DNA from: Blastocladiella emersonii ATCC 22665
Lineage: Eukaryota; Blastocladiomycota; Blastocladiomycetes; Blastocladiales; Blastocladiaceae
Assembly (NCBI GenBank): GCA_025594325.1
Contig: JANHCV010000001.1
Location: 2,604,001-2,668,000 of the forward strand
DNA length: 64,000 nucleotides
Direction of reading: 5' to 3'
The position numbers and the translations under genes were made by a program. Positions 10,924-22,448 of this stretch are shown piece after piece. The notes beneath the pieces are model-generated. The model was not told the origin of the DNA and did not search any database. It was given only the letters and a program-made list of their open reading frames with translations. How positions within the stretch are numbered: position 1 is the first letter of the stretch; each line of letters begins with the position of its first letter.

Positions 10924-13900
10924 ATGCTCGCCGGATCATCGGCCAACCCACCACCCATGGATCCGTCGACCCCGTTCGGCGCCTCGGGCATGTCGCTCCG
11001 CGCGTCCGTGTCGCGCAGCGCGGCCTTCCGCAGCAGCGTCATGAGCAATGCGAGCACCGTCGTGACCGCTGCGGCCAAGGCCGCCGCCGCCGAGTCCGCG
11101 CCTACCGCGAAGCGCTCCGACGGACTCAACGACTACCTCCGCCGCGTGCGCCGCATGCCCGAGGAGATCAAGCAAGCCATGAAGAGTGCGTTACCCCGCT
11201 CCTCGCAACCACTTCGTACCCGTGCTCACCGTTTGGGCGAATGTAGACACACGCTCGATCCGCACCGCGCTGTGCGCCGTGACCGACACGGCGGCGCTGG
11301 CGACCCCGACCGGGTGCTACCTGTGGCGGTGCTCGGCCGACGTTGACGGCGCCGAGGTGTACCTGCTGCAGTACCCGCCCGAGTTCGCCAAGGCGTGCGA
11401 ACTAGATGCCTACCGCAGCGAGGACGGCATGGACGTGGACGGCGACGGGCAGCAGCCGAGCTACGATCTCGGTCTCGGCGACGACGCCGACCTGTACCGC
11501 GGCGCGCCGCACGTCGCGCTCGTCCCGATCGACCACCGGTTCGCCCTGACGGTCCTCGTGTCGCCGCGTGGCGGCCGCGTGCTCGTGTTCCCCGACCCGC
11601 TCGCGCGCCCCGTGATGGCGACGCTGCCGCTGTTCGACCACGCGGACGGCAACGAGGAGCTCGCCGATGACACGCTCGTCAGCGTCACGACGGCCCGCGA
11701 CGTGGTCCTCGTCGCCACCACGTACCGCCTCATCGCCATGCGCGTCGACGACATTGGCAAGTGGACCGTGCTGCAGCCCAAGCCCGAGTTCTCGCTCACG
11801 TCGCTGTTCAGCGCCAGCGTCGCGTACTTTGGCCCTGCCGCCGGCCTCCTCCCGCCCGCGCAGCCCGCCAAGATCATTGCCGTCGCCACGCGCGGCCGCG
11901 ACTTCCTCGTCCTGACCGACCAGCGCCTCGAGCTGTGGTCGCCGCCCGCGTCGGGCGACTCGTCTACCGCGATCCTCGTGCACACCGCGCAGTCCGGGCG
12001 CAACGTCGCCGAGCTCGTCCTATCGGACCCCGAGCCCGGCCTCCCGCTGCTCCCCGTCGGCACCGGCATCGTGCACCTCGCCGCGAGCGAGGACGACGCG
12101 GGCTCGGTGCTCGTGACGGTGCGCAACCCGTACCGTGCGCGCGAGTACCTCGTGCACGCGATCGCCGACGCATTCGCCAAAAACGCGTTTGTCGAGGCGC
12201 ACCGGATCCCCAAGACGACCGACCCGCTGCGCACCGTGGTCCGGCTGACCCCACACACGTCGCTGCTCGTGTTCGCGTCGGGCGTCGAGGCCGTCGAGGC
12301 CGCGATGCAGACCGAGTTCACGTGGAAGCGCGGGCACCGCAACCTCGCGGGCGCGGCCGTCGCCCTCGACGACCACCGCGCGCGCCTGCTCGACCCCGTC
12401 CACGGGCTGTACGAGTTCAACCTCCACCAGTTCGGCCAGCGCGCGCTCCCGCCGCCCATCGACAACTCGCACGGCGCCTTCAAGTACGACCGCGACGCCG
12501 GGTCGCCGCGCCGCGGGACCAGCGTCCACGACATGCCCGCCGCCCACGCCCTGCGGACTACCGTCTACAGCCTGTTCCGGCCGCGCGCCGGCGCGCGCGT
12601 GCCCTCGGACACGGACGTCCAGGCGGTCCTCGCCGACCTCGTCGCGCACATCGCGCACTCCGCCGACGCGGCGGCCGCGGTCGATAACGCCAAGACGCAG
12701 GCCGAGTACCTGCACCACCTCGTGTACGTGCTGCGCGAGTGGCCGCACGCGGCGGGCGGGATCGAGGCGCGCGTCGGCGCCGACACCCGCGCGCGCATCT
12801 GGGACGCGGTCACGGGTGCGCACGCGCTCATCGAGCTGCACGTGTCCAACTTCCTCGCGCCCGTCGTCGCTGAGCATGGGACCGAGTTTTTCGGGGCCGG
12901 GTTCCGCCACCAGGTCGCGGCGCTCGCCGAGTCGGCCCGCGCACGGATCCAGGCTGCGGCTGACGCAGACCGCGACCACCTCCCCGCGGCGCAGGACGCG
13001 TGCACCGCGGCGATCCGGACTCTGGGCATCCTCGTGGCGCACGCGACGCGCGACGGCACGGCTGAGCTCGCGGCGGACCTCGAGGTGCGCGGGATCCTCG
13101 CCGAGGGCGTGTTCGACCCGGCGGTCGAGGTCGCCAACGCGGTGCTCGACGGGCTCACGAGCCACCAGCTGCCCGGCCTCGCCAGCGCCAAGGCGGACGG
13201 CGAGCCGAGCCCCATGGCGTCGCCGTCGTTCCTGCGCGTGGTCTCGATGCTGCTGACCGAGGCGCACAAGCTGCTCGACATTGACGTGGACGCGGCGCGC
13301 GTGGTGACGTGGGAGTCAGTTGTGACGGCGATCCTGGCGCTCGCGCCGACGCTCGCGGCCGAGGTGGTGACGAGCGTCGGGTGGGAGTCGCACGCGGCGC
13401 TGTTCGGTCGGATCCTCGCGCACGAGCACCTGCCCGAGGCGCGCGACACCGCGGCGCGCATCCTCGACATGTACCCGGCGGCCTCGTTCCCGTTCGCCAC
13501 GGCGTACCTGGCCGCGCTCGTCGCCACGGGGCAGCACTCGGCCGCGCTCGAGGTCGGCACCGCGCACCGCGACGCGTTCGAGGCGTACCTCGCCTCGGCC
13601 GCAGACGTCCCGCCGCTCCTCCGCGCCATGTACCTCGTCACGACGGACCAGGCGGGCCGCGCGCTCGACGATCTCGTGGCGGTCGTCACCACGACGCGGT
13701 CGGTCGAGACGGGGCGCGTCGCGCTCGGGATGCTCGCCGTCGCGGCCGCCGAGTCGCGCGTCGGCGACCGGTACGCGGCGTTCATCCGCGTGCACGACGC
13801 CGTGTTTGCGGCCGAGGCCCGGTTCCAGGACGCGTACCTCGCGCCGAAACAGTCGGACGCGGGCGCGGCCGAGGTCCCCGAGCACGTGCAGCGCGTCGCG

Positions 13901-14362
13901 CGCAACCGGTTCCGCCTCCCCGTGCCGTGGCTGATCGACGGCGCGCCGCTCGATGCAATCCCCGTGTTGGCCGAAATCCTCGCGGACGCGACGGCGAACG
14001 GGATCGACAGTGTCACGGGCCCCGACGCGCGCGAGACGTGGCACCGGCTCGTCCGCCGCGCGCTGCTCGTGGCCAGTTTTGTGGGCGCCGACGGCGACGT
14101 GGTGGTGCCCGCCGACGACGCGCGCGTCGTGATCGACGCCCTGCGCGGGCATGTTGCAGAGCTCGGGCTCAGCAAGCACGCGGTCATCGCGCCCGACGCG
14201 GCGGCGGTCGCGCACAGCGAGGCGGGCGTCTGGCCCGAGGGCGTTGCCGGCGACGCGGCGTTTGCGGCTGCCGACGTGGTGCGCCGCGCGATCGCCGAGC
14301 GGGTCCGCGGCGCGCATTTCTGCAAGCTCCTCACGGACCTGTTCCCGCACGACCGCGAGTGA
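10924..14362 (+). CDS. NUP133: Nucleoporin NUP133-like (NUP107-160/Y complex)
   Basis: Exons 10924-11185 and 11247-14362 (61-nt intron, GTGCGT...TGTAG); 1125 residues. After a serine-rich N terminus comes a YLRRVRRMPEEIKQAM helix, then a region of short beta strands (GCYLWRC, RVLVFPDPLARP, LELWSPP) consistent with the N-terminal beta-propeller, then a long helical solenoid with IELHVSNFLAPVVAEHGTEF, equivalent to the NUP133 segment in which helices follow a 'hxFLxxF' motif. Family role: Y-complex scaffold of the nuclear pore. Divergent, so NUP155-type nucleoporins are an alternative. The start could also be the in-frame ATG at 10957. Confidence 0.6.
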
Positions 14363-14424
14363 GCGAGGCGAGATGGTTGTTTGGTGATTTGAATACACGT
14401 GTTTATTGCTATTCTCGGACATGA

Positions 14425-14958
14425 TTACACGGCCGTGGACTTGGTGACGGTGCCCTGGTTGAGCAGGGCCATCTCGACGGCGGCCGCGGCCCAGTCGACG
14501 CCGTGGTTGTGTCCCTCGGGCGCCAAGCCGGCGCGCAGCTCGGCCTGCTCCTCGGTGAGGCACGTCAGGACGCCGAACACGACGGGGGTGCCGGACTCGA
14601 GGCCGAGGTTCATGAGGCCCGTCGAGACCGCGTCGCAGATGTACTCGAAGTGCATGGTGCTGCCCTTGACGAGGACGCCGACGGGGATCGCCGCCGCGTA
14701 CGGCGTCCCCTTGGCCTTGGCCTGCGCGAGCAGCGACTTGGTCGCGAACGGCAGCTCGTACGCGCCGGGCACGGTGACCACGTCGATGTTCGCGCGCGGC
14801 ACGCCGTAGGTCTCGACCAGCGTCGACACGACGCCGCCCGCCAGCGCGTGCACGATCGAGGCGTTCCACCGCGTGTGCAGGACGAGGAAGCGCAGCGAGG
14901 ACACGGCGGTCGCGTCGAAATCGGACAGCAGCGCAACGGACTTGGCCTTCTCGAGCAT
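14425..14958 (-). CDS. RIB4: 6,7-dimethyl-8-ribityllumazine synthase
   Basis: Single exon, 177 residues, the usual size for this enzyme. Recognisable blocks: VLHTRWNASIVHAL (substrate-binding Trp-Asn), VTVPGAYELPFATKSL, AIPVGVLVKGSTMHFEYI, VVFGVLTCLTEEQA and a C-terminal HNHGVDWAAAAVEMALL. It catalyses the penultimate step of riboflavin synthesis, from 5-amino-6-ribitylaminouracil and dihydroxybutanone phosphate. ATG at 14958 chosen because family similarity starts soon after; the frame continues upstream only to a GTG. Head to head with ERG27, with 234 bp shared. Confidence 0.92.
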   Translation of the reverse strand: MLEKAKSVALLSDFDATAVSSLRFLVLHTRWNASIVHALAGGVVSTLVETYGVPRANIDVVTVPGAYELPFATKSLLAQAKAKGTPYAAAIPVGVLVKGSTMHFEYICDAVSTGLMNLGLESGTPVVFGVLTCLTEEQAELRAGLAPEGHNHGVDWAAAAVEMALLNQGTVTKSTAV

Positions 14959-15192
14959 CTTGATTACGTTGCAATGGTGGGTTGCTTGCGGGAGCGGGGA
15001 CAGCCGGCGCGATGCTGCTGACCAAAGAGGCGGCGGCCGAGACACTAGTCAAAACACGGTGGCGTGGGCGCGGCGTGACCACTCGCAGACACGCGTCTCC
15101 GCTTTTCACGCGCCGCGCCAATCGCTCCGTTTTGCGGGGGGCGTTTCCTCGCCGGAGTCCCCGCTCCCTCACATCCCATGCATGCAGCGACC

Positions 15193-16461
15193 ATGACGAC
15201 CAAGCAGCGCCGCCAGCCCGCAACGACCGCCCGCAGCGACACCGGCAACGCGGGCCGCGCCGTCGTGGCCATGATCACGGGCGCCAACTCGTACGCCGCC
15301 GCCCCGGCCCCCGCACTCCAGGTGGAGCTAACCGCACCCTAACCACGCGTAGCGGCGTCGGGTTCGGCATCGCGCGCCGGCTGCTGCTCGCGCACGCGCG
15401 CGGCGAGTCGATTGACCGGCGCGGCCGCACCACCACCACCACCTCTGGCGGATCCGACCCCGCGATCGGGTCGCTGACCGTGGTGCTCGCGTGCCGCAAC
15501 AAGTCGCGCGCCGAGTCCGCGCGGTCGTCGCTGCTGTCCGAGTTCCCGGGCGCGGACGTGCAGGTGCTGCTGGTGGACGTGAGCGACCGCGGGTCCGTGT
15601 TCCGCGCGGCGGCCGAGGCGCGGGCGCGGTTCGCGGGCGGGATCACGCACCTGTTCTGCAACGCCGGTATCATGCCGACGTCCGGGCTCAACTGGACCGG
15701 GATCGCGCGGTCGGTGGTCACCAACCCGTACGAGCTGCTGACGTCCGGGTCGGGCGCCTTCTACCAGCCCGTCGGCACGCGCGACGCGCACGGCCGGGGC
15801 GCCGTGTTCATGGCCAACGTCGCGGGACACTACATGCTGGTGCGCGAGCTCGAGCCCGTGCTCCGTGCGGCGGGGAACGCGCGCGTCGTGTTTGCTAGCT
15901 CGTGGACGGCTTCCCCCAAGTATTTCTGCCCCGACGACGTCCAGGGCGTCTACTCGGCGTTCCCATACCAGTCGTCCAAGTACGCCGTCGACCTCATCAC
16001 GCTCGCCCTCGAGAAGCGGTACGCCGGGTCCGGGATTCGCTTCTTCTCCACGTGCCCCGGCACCGTCTACACCAGCGTCATCCAGATCCCGCTGCCGTCC
16101 GCGTTCATGCTCGCCTTCTACACCTTCGTACGCCCTTCCTTGTGCCCTGTTCCCGCTCCATGCACTAACACTCGCTCACGACCAGTTCCGCTTCTTCTTC
16201 ATCTCGGCCCTGACCATCAACGCGTACAACGGCGCCGCCTCGGCCCTGTACACCGCGCTGCGCCCGGACCGCGACCTCGACGGGGGCAAGTTCAAGTACG
16301 TGTCGCGCGCGTCGCCGCTCGGCACCGCCTACGTCGAGCGCCACCCGCTCGCCCCCGCCGACTCGACCACAACCGACGAGATGCGCGACCCGCGCATCAT
16401 GGCGGGGCTCGTCGAGGCCACGTGTATCCGGCTCATGACCGAGGAGGAGCGGAGAGTTTAA
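15193..16461 (+). CDS. ERG27: 3-ketosteroid reductase ERG27-like (short-chain dehydrogenase)
   Basis: Exons 15193-15290, 15353-16127, 16186-16461 (introns 62 and 58 nt, GTACGC donors, CTAAC branch points); 382 residues. Splicing of intron 1 completes the cofactor loop TGANSGVGFG; further motifs are FCNAGIMP, NVAGHYMLVRELEP, the SS/YQSSK catalytic pair and FFSTCPGTVYT. The ERG27 signature of a long insertion after NAGI and the GHYMLVRELEP block separate it from generic SDRs. Role of the family: reduces the 3-keto group in sterol C4 demethylation at the ER. An in-frame ATG at 15178 is an alternative start. Confidence 0.8.
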
Positions 16462-16498
16462 AGGGGGGATGTTGTATTATACACGTAGACGTTTGAGA

Positions 16499-18134
16499 TT
16501 ACAGCGGGCCCATCTCGACCTCGCACCGCGCCCCCGCCGCCGCCTCGTACTGCGGCGGCCGCTCGCGCGGCGTCTCTTCATCCTCGTCGTCCTCGAAGAA
16601 GCCCTCGTCGCTGCCGAGCACCTCCGTGTACGGGTTGGCGACGCACGGGCGGAACTTGTACCCGAGCACCGTGTAGAACCACGCCGAGACGCCCTCGGCG
16701 AACACCTCGGCGACCCACGTGTGTGTGTAGGGCAGTAGGGCGACCATGAACGTGGCGAGAATGCGCGTCGCGTAGAGGTAGACGACCACGCTAACGTACA
16801 GCCAGCCCCACAACTTGAGCTTGGCCATGGTCGCCGCCGCTTTCGCGGTTTCCTCGTCGGCCGCGTCCTGCGCCGCCGCCTCCAGCAGGTGCCGCCGCGT
16901 CGACAGGATCGTCCACAGGATGAGCAGGAACGAGAGCAGGTCGAAGAGAGGGAAGAAACCCGCCATCACGCTCCACCCCATCGAGCCCATGGCCAGCGTC
17001 TCGAGCAGCACGCGCGCCACGTTCGCGGCGAGCTGCAGCGGGATGATCCACAGGATCAGCTTGCGCTCCTTGGCCGGCAGGATCGGCCGCACAAACGACC
17101 AGCCCGCGCCGATCAGCGCGACGATGGAGACCGCGAGGGACGACTTGATGCTACACGCGGCGATGTCTTGGGTCAGTGGAGGGAGTAGAGGCCGATGTGG
17201 GCGGTGACGGCGTACAAGGTGAAGATGTAGGCGGCCCAGTCCCAGCCCTTGGCGTCGACGCCCTGGCTGAGCGAGTAGTACTGGACCTGCGGGAGGTCGG
17301 GAGGGTCAGCGTCGCAACAGTCAAGGTCAGCGCAGATGTCGTACCGAAACGAAGACCTTGTCGACCACGAGCAGCGCGACAAAGGCCAGCATCATCCAGT
17401 GAATGCGCAGGACTTGCGCGCTATCGATGAACACGCCAGTTAGTCCAGATAACTCGCGCAGCACGGCGCAAGACGTACTCGGGGACCCGCAGGAGATGGA
17501 CAAACTTGCCAAGAATCACGGTGTAGTAGACAGCGGCGATAAAGTAGACGCGGGGCATGGGCGCCAAGCCGATGTCGAGCAGCGAGTTGGGCGGGTTGAC
17601 GGCCGTGTAGTGCAAGTCGAGATCCACGACGACGGGCCGCAGCTCGCCCATATCCATATCGTCCTCGGCGCGCTCCACATCGTCCATGGTGAGCAGCTGG
17701 TTGCAGTTGACGAGGTAACCCGTCCAGTACCCGGCCTCGCCGTCCTTGACGCGGTGCACGTAGTTGAACGGCACGCTCGCGTTGCGCAGGTCGAGCACCA
17801 CATCGCTCCGCCGCACCACGCGCGCGTCCACGGGGCACAGGCCGTACTGCTCGACCATCTCCATCGTGTCGTCCTCAATCGCCGAGGTGCTCCGCAGCAG
17901 CAGGCCGACGAAGTTGTTGGTGTTGGCCGTGCGCCGCGTGTGCACCGCGAACCGCGACACGGTCAGGTTGAACTGCCCGCCCTCGGCGAACCCGAACGCC
18001 GAGACCGCGATGACAGCGCGCGGGTCGTCGCGCAGCTGCAGCTCGGCCGCGTGCGCTGGGGCCGCGGCGAGGGCGAGGAGGAGGACGGCGAGCAGGGCGC
18101 CGCCGGCGAGCGCGCGGAGCGCAGAGAGATGCAT
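16499..18134 (-). CDS. PTM1: PTM1/GPR107-type seven-helix membrane protein (Lung_7-TM_R family)
   Basis: Four exons: 18134-17479, 17420-17345, 17286-17216, 17150-16499 (introns 58, 58, 65 nt); 484 residues. A hydrophobic signal peptide (residues 1 to about 30) leads into a luminal beta-rich domain with NLT and NAS glycosylation sequons and cysteines, then seven membrane helices. Helix 4-5 block IPAKERKLILWIIPLQLAANVARV is typical of the family, as is the acidic cytosolic tail with a PPQYEAA motif. Family members act in Golgi/endosome retrograde traffic. Intron positions fall within the first three helices and each keeps the frame. The tail ends 38 bp from the convergent ERG27 stop. Confidence 0.8.
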
Positions 18135-18398
18135 GGTAGTGTGCGGTTGCTGGGAGTCGGAGTCGCGGGCTCGACCCAGCTTCGATGGTGTGTTGAAGAG
18201 AGAGAGGGAGCGGAAGGGAGCCGCGTTGCCATGTCAGCGAGCCGCGGCGGCCGGTGTGGCGGCGCGGAGTGACGGAAGGCGCATCGCGTGCAGTGGCTGT
18301 GGCTGGGCGCGTCCCTCCCTCAACGCAATCCTGCGCGCCCTGACTGATGGCGAGTCGTGCATATAGTGAGACGGGGGTAAAAATTGGGTTGTGTATCG

Positions 18399-19265
18399 TC
18401 AATTCAGCGGCGAGGTTCCGGGCTCGGCGAGGAACTGCTGGAGAAAGTCGACGATCATGGGTTCCTTCATGGCCTGCAGCTTGTACTCGGTCAAGGACTA
18501 CGTGAGCGGGACGGGGCACGTCGTGAATGGGGTATCGTGCTGAGCGAGGAGGAGCGGGGAGCGTACCAGCTGACCGTCGCCGTTGACGTCCAGGTCCTCG
18601 AACAGGCGGCCGACGAGCTCGTTGATGCGCGCCGACTGGTCCTCGTTGTAGAAGGCTGAGTACTAGACGGGTGCGGAGCGGTGTCAGAGCGCGAAGTGTG
18701 CGCGCGGGGGAGGGGGGGCGTACGAGCTGCGAGGTGATCTTGAAGAGCTCCTTGCGTGTAATATATCCGTCTCGGTTAATGTCGTAGAGCTTGAACGACA
18801 CTACACAGCGGGTGCGAGAGCGGGGTGTCAGCGAGCCAGCCAGTCCAGCCCTCGAAAGAGCGAGGCGGGAAAACATGCACTCGAGCTTCTCTTCGGGCGT
18901 TCCGCGGGCAAAGACGGAGAGGCCCTCGACAAACTCCCGAAAATCAATGGTCTTGTCACCGTTGGCGTCAAAGGCGTCGAAGAGGCGCTCGAGGAAGATG
19001 TTGCCGGCGGTCCACGTCGACACGTAGGGGTGGATGGTGGTCATAAACTGCTCGCGCGTGATGGTCGACGACTCGTCCTTGGCCGCCGCCTTCTCAAAGT
19101 CGGACCGCAGTTTCCGCATCTCGCTCGACGTGACTAGAGATGGGGCAGGGGATGAGCGCTCGCCCACTGCCTGCAGAGAGCACGCAGGAGCAGCATACAG
19201 TGCGACTTGTTCTGCAACGCGGCCTCGTCGACGTGCGGCCGTTCTCTCGATAGTCCATGTCCCAT
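18399..19265 (-). CDS. N-myristoylated four-EF-hand calcium sensor (calcineurin B/CHP/CBL-like)
   Basis: Five exons: 19265-19199, 19133-18879, 18800-18724, 18662-18567, 18497-18399; 197 residues. The N terminus MGHGLS fits the MGxxxS myristoylation motif. EF loops with acidic ligands: DAFDANGDKTIDFREF, KLYDINRDGYITRKEL and EDLDVNGDGQLSLTEY; the first EF region (EKAAAKDESSTITREQF) is degenerate. Intron 2 appears to use a GC donor (GCATGT...GTGTAG, branch CTGAC), which alone yields the expected EEKLELSFKLYDI junction in frame. Architecture matches myristoylated calcineurin-B-like sensors, but the protein is not calcineurin B itself; partner unknown. Confidence 0.7.
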
Positions 19266-19866
19266 TGCAGATAGTGTATGCGGTATATATCGTTGATACG
19301 TTGCAAGGCGGTGGACGGTAAGGAGAGCAGAGGAGGCGGCCCCTCGCTCGCTCCGGCTGCATTAATCCTCGCGTGACCGCGAGGCGTTACGCGTCTCCTC
19401 GCCGATGGCGCCCGCCGTCGCACACGCGGACAAGGGCACGCAGGACCAAGCTGCTCACGGGAAATGTCCCACGCTGGGCTGGCGGGAGACCAGTCAGTCC
19501 CCAGCTCGGGAACGTGGCAGATCGGCGTGGGCGAGCCCGAGCCCATCCGGCCAGTCTCGCGGGTTACATATGGGCACACGCACGCGCTGCGAGCGAAACG
19601 CGTCAATCGATTGCCCACGGCACGGTCACGGGCGGGAGTGCGAGACAGGTGTGGAGACAGGGCGACGCGACGACGCGACTCGGCGCGATGGGAGTGGCAG
19701 CTGCGCCGTTCCGAAAAGTTTTCGCGCGTTCGGCCGGCCGGTGTCGTCACCGGGCGCGGCGTGTTGATCGGCCTCAGCTTCGCCATAAACAGCGCGCCGC
19801 CCCCGCCAGCCGCCCTCGCTCTCCTCGTCGGACCCGCTTGCAGTACCCCACCACCCAGCCGCCACC
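19266..19866. promoter_or_regulatory. Divergent intergenic region EF-hand gene / MDH1
   Basis: 601 bp with no convincing frame. A TATATA run at about 19285 lies close to the EF-hand ATG; no clear TATA for MDH1. Confidence 0.4.
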
Positions 19867-21307
19867 ATGTTCGCCTCCAAGATCTTCGCCCGCGGCTTCT
19901 CGTCGTCGTCCCTGGCTGTACGCTGCTGCCCGCCGTCCTCGACACGATCCTCGGTCAGATCGCTGACTCGCGCCCCACTTTGCCATCTCGTAGCAGGCCA
20001 AGAAGGTTGCCGTCCTCGGCGCCGCTGTACGTGTCACGCTCTCGACCTGATCGCGCTGGTGCGCGCGCGTGTGTGTGCTCCCTCGGCGGCGATGTGCGCG
20101 CGGCCCTCGGCCCGGCCGCCGTGCTCGACGCGGTCGGTCGCCTCAAGCAGTATCCGATCGACACTCGGTCGCGCGTGCCCCGAGGTGATGTCGATGCAGG
20201 ATGATGGATGGGGTAGCAGTGGCCCGCATGAATCTCTATGCATCAACAACCGAACGCGCTGCCGGCCTCGCACGATCGACGCCGACCAACCGACCCCCGC
20301 GAGCGGGCACACACACGCGCGACGCGAGCACGACTGCACCCGCCGTAATGCCATGCTAATCCGCCTTCTCCTTTGGCACTCCCCAGGGCGGTATCGGCCA
20401 GCCCCTGTCGATGCTCCTCAAGCTGGAGTCGAAGCTCGTGTCCAAGCTCGCCCTCTTCGACATCGTCAACACCCCCGGCGTCGCCGCTGACCTGTCGCAC
20501 ATCGCCACCCCCGTCGAGGTCGAGGGCTACAAGGGCAACGACCAGCTCGAGGCCGCGCTCGAGGGCGCCGAGGTGGTGGTGATCCCCGCCGGTGTCCCCC
20601 GCAAGCCCGGCATGACCCGCGACGACCTGTTCAAGACCAACGCCGGCATCGTCAAGAACCTCGCCGAGGCGTGCGCCAAGGCCTGCCCCAACGCCCACTA
20701 CCTCATCATCTCCAACCCCGTGAACTCGACCGTCCCCATCTTCGCCGAGGTCCTCAAGCAGCACGGCGTCTACAACCCCCGCCACCTCTTCGGTGTCACC
20801 ACCCTCGACGTCGTCCGCGCCTCGACCTTCGTCGGCAAGGTCCAGGGCTCCAACCCCGAGGAGGTTGCCGTCCACGTTGTCGGCGGCCACTCCGGCCCCA
20901 CCATCGTCCCCCTGCTCTCGCAGACCGGCCTCACCTTCACCGACGAGGAGCGTGCCGCCCTGACCAAGCGCATCCAGTACGGCGGCGACGAGGTCGTCCA
21001 GGCCAAGGACGGCACCGGCTCGGCCACCCTCTCCATGGCGTACGCCGGCGCCCGCTTCGCCGTCTCCCTCCTCAAGGCCCTCCACGGCGAGAAGGGCATC
21101 GTCGAGCCCACCTTTGTCGAGTCGCCCATCTACAAGTCGGAGGGCGTCGACTTCTTCGCCACCAAGGTCACGCTCGGCGAGGACGGCGTCGAGCAGATCC
21201 ACCCCATCGGGGAGGTCACCCCCTACGAGGAGGAGCTCCTCGCCGCCTGCGTCCCCGAGCTCAAGAAGAACATTGCCAAGGGCCTCGACTTTGTCGCCTC
21301 GGCCTAA
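19867..21307 (+). CDS. MDH1: Malate dehydrogenase, mitochondrial
   Basis: Exons 19867-19917, 19997-20026, 20387-21307; 333 residues. Exon 1 encodes an amphipathic, Arg-containing presequence ([17 protein letters not shown]). Exon 2 is only 30 nt and holds [10 protein letters not shown] of the NAD fold, completed by [12 protein letters not shown] in exon 3. Catalytic features: [13 protein letters not shown] loop, NPVNSTVPI, the active-site His in [13 protein letters not shown]. It oxidises malate to oxaloacetate in the TCA cycle. ATG context (GCCACCATGTTC) is ideal. Intron 1 ends in TAGCAG, a tandem acceptor, and intron 2 is 360 nt, far longer than others here. The start of exon 2 could therefore shift by one codon. 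Confidence 0.93.
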
Positions 21308-21530
21308 GTTCTTTCCCATACGCTCGCGGCCCCCCTCGCTCGCGTGAGTGTGCGCAGTGTGTCCAAATGCAATAAGAATGTGTATAGCCATCAACCATCT
21401 CTCCTGTGATTGAGCGCAAGGTCGGAGAGCTCGAGTGTGGAGGAGTCGAAGGAAATCTCGTGCGCATAACCACCGCGTGGTCCCGCGACCGGTCCTCGCT
21501 CCCGCAGCTCGCGCCCTCTTGATCAGTTTG

Positions 21531-22368
21531 ATGATCAGCCTTCTCCGCCGTGTCTATCCGCTGTCCAACTTGTTCGCCATGGCCACTCCCGCTGCCTCCG
21601 CTGCCGCCGCCGCCGCGCGCCCCCTCGAGAAGCCGCTCGTGTGGATCGACTGCGAGGTCCGGCTGCTTCGCCCGCCGTCCATCGCGGCGTCAACTGGTCA
21701 ACTCACGAGATGGACGATACGTGTAGATGACGGGCCTCGACCTGTCCAAGGACCACATCATCGAGATCGCGTGTATCATCACCGACAAGGACCTGAACGT
21801 CGTCGCCGAGGTACTCTCCGCCTCGCTCCCTCCCTTCAACCTCCGCTCACCTCCCGAACCGGCCCATAGAGCGACGAGATCATCATCAACCAGCCGCAGC
21901 ACGTCATGGACGGCATGAACGCGTGGTGCGTCGAACACCACGGCAAGTCGGGTCTGACGGCGGCGGTCCTGGCGTCGACCGTGTCCATGGCCGACGCCGA
22001 GCAGCGCGTGCTCGACTTCATCCGCGCCCACGTCCCGGACCGCGGCGCCGGCCTGCTCGCGGGCAACTCGGTCCACGCCGACAAGCAGTTCCTCCAGATC
22101 GACATGCCGCGCGTCGTCGAGCACTTGAGTTACCGTATTCTTGACGTGTCCACGGTCAAGGAGATTGTGAATCGGTGGTACCCCAAGGTCGCCGAGGGCC
22201 GCCCCGCGAAGAATTTCTCGCACCGGTACGCTTGCGTGCTTCGTTTCTCTCTGCGTGGTCGCTGACCAGCATCGCATCGTGTTATGTAGCGCGCTCGACG
22301 ATATCCGCGAGAGCATCGCCGAGCTCAAGTACTACCGCGAGCGCGCCTTCATCCCGCGCGACGAGTAG
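21531..22368 (+). CDS. REX2: Oligoribonuclease, DEDDh 3'-5' exonuclease
   Basis: Exons 21531-21656, 21727-21810, 21870-22225, 22290-22368; 214 residues from the first ATG, 198 from the in-frame ATG at 21579. Catalytic residues are visible: D and E in WIDCEMTGLD, D in [11 protein letters not shown] and D in [17 protein letters not shown]. Introns are 70, 59 and 64 nt; intron 1 has a GTCCGG donor and falls inside the first exonuclease motif. The upstream start adds [16 protein letters not shown], which looks like a mitochondrial presequence, in keeping with yeast Rex2, which works in mitochondria. Family role: degrades 2-5 nt RNA ends. Confidence 0.9.
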
Positions 22369-22448
22369 AAGGAGCCTCACCCTCACCAACAACCAAGATT
22401 CAAACGCGCAAGTCGCCAATATATAACCCTCCTCATCTCATAACCATC

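Noticed and set aside
20027-20386. C/D-box snoRNA in the long MDH1 intron
   Set aside because: Only imperfect C-box-like words and no D box or terminal stem seen.
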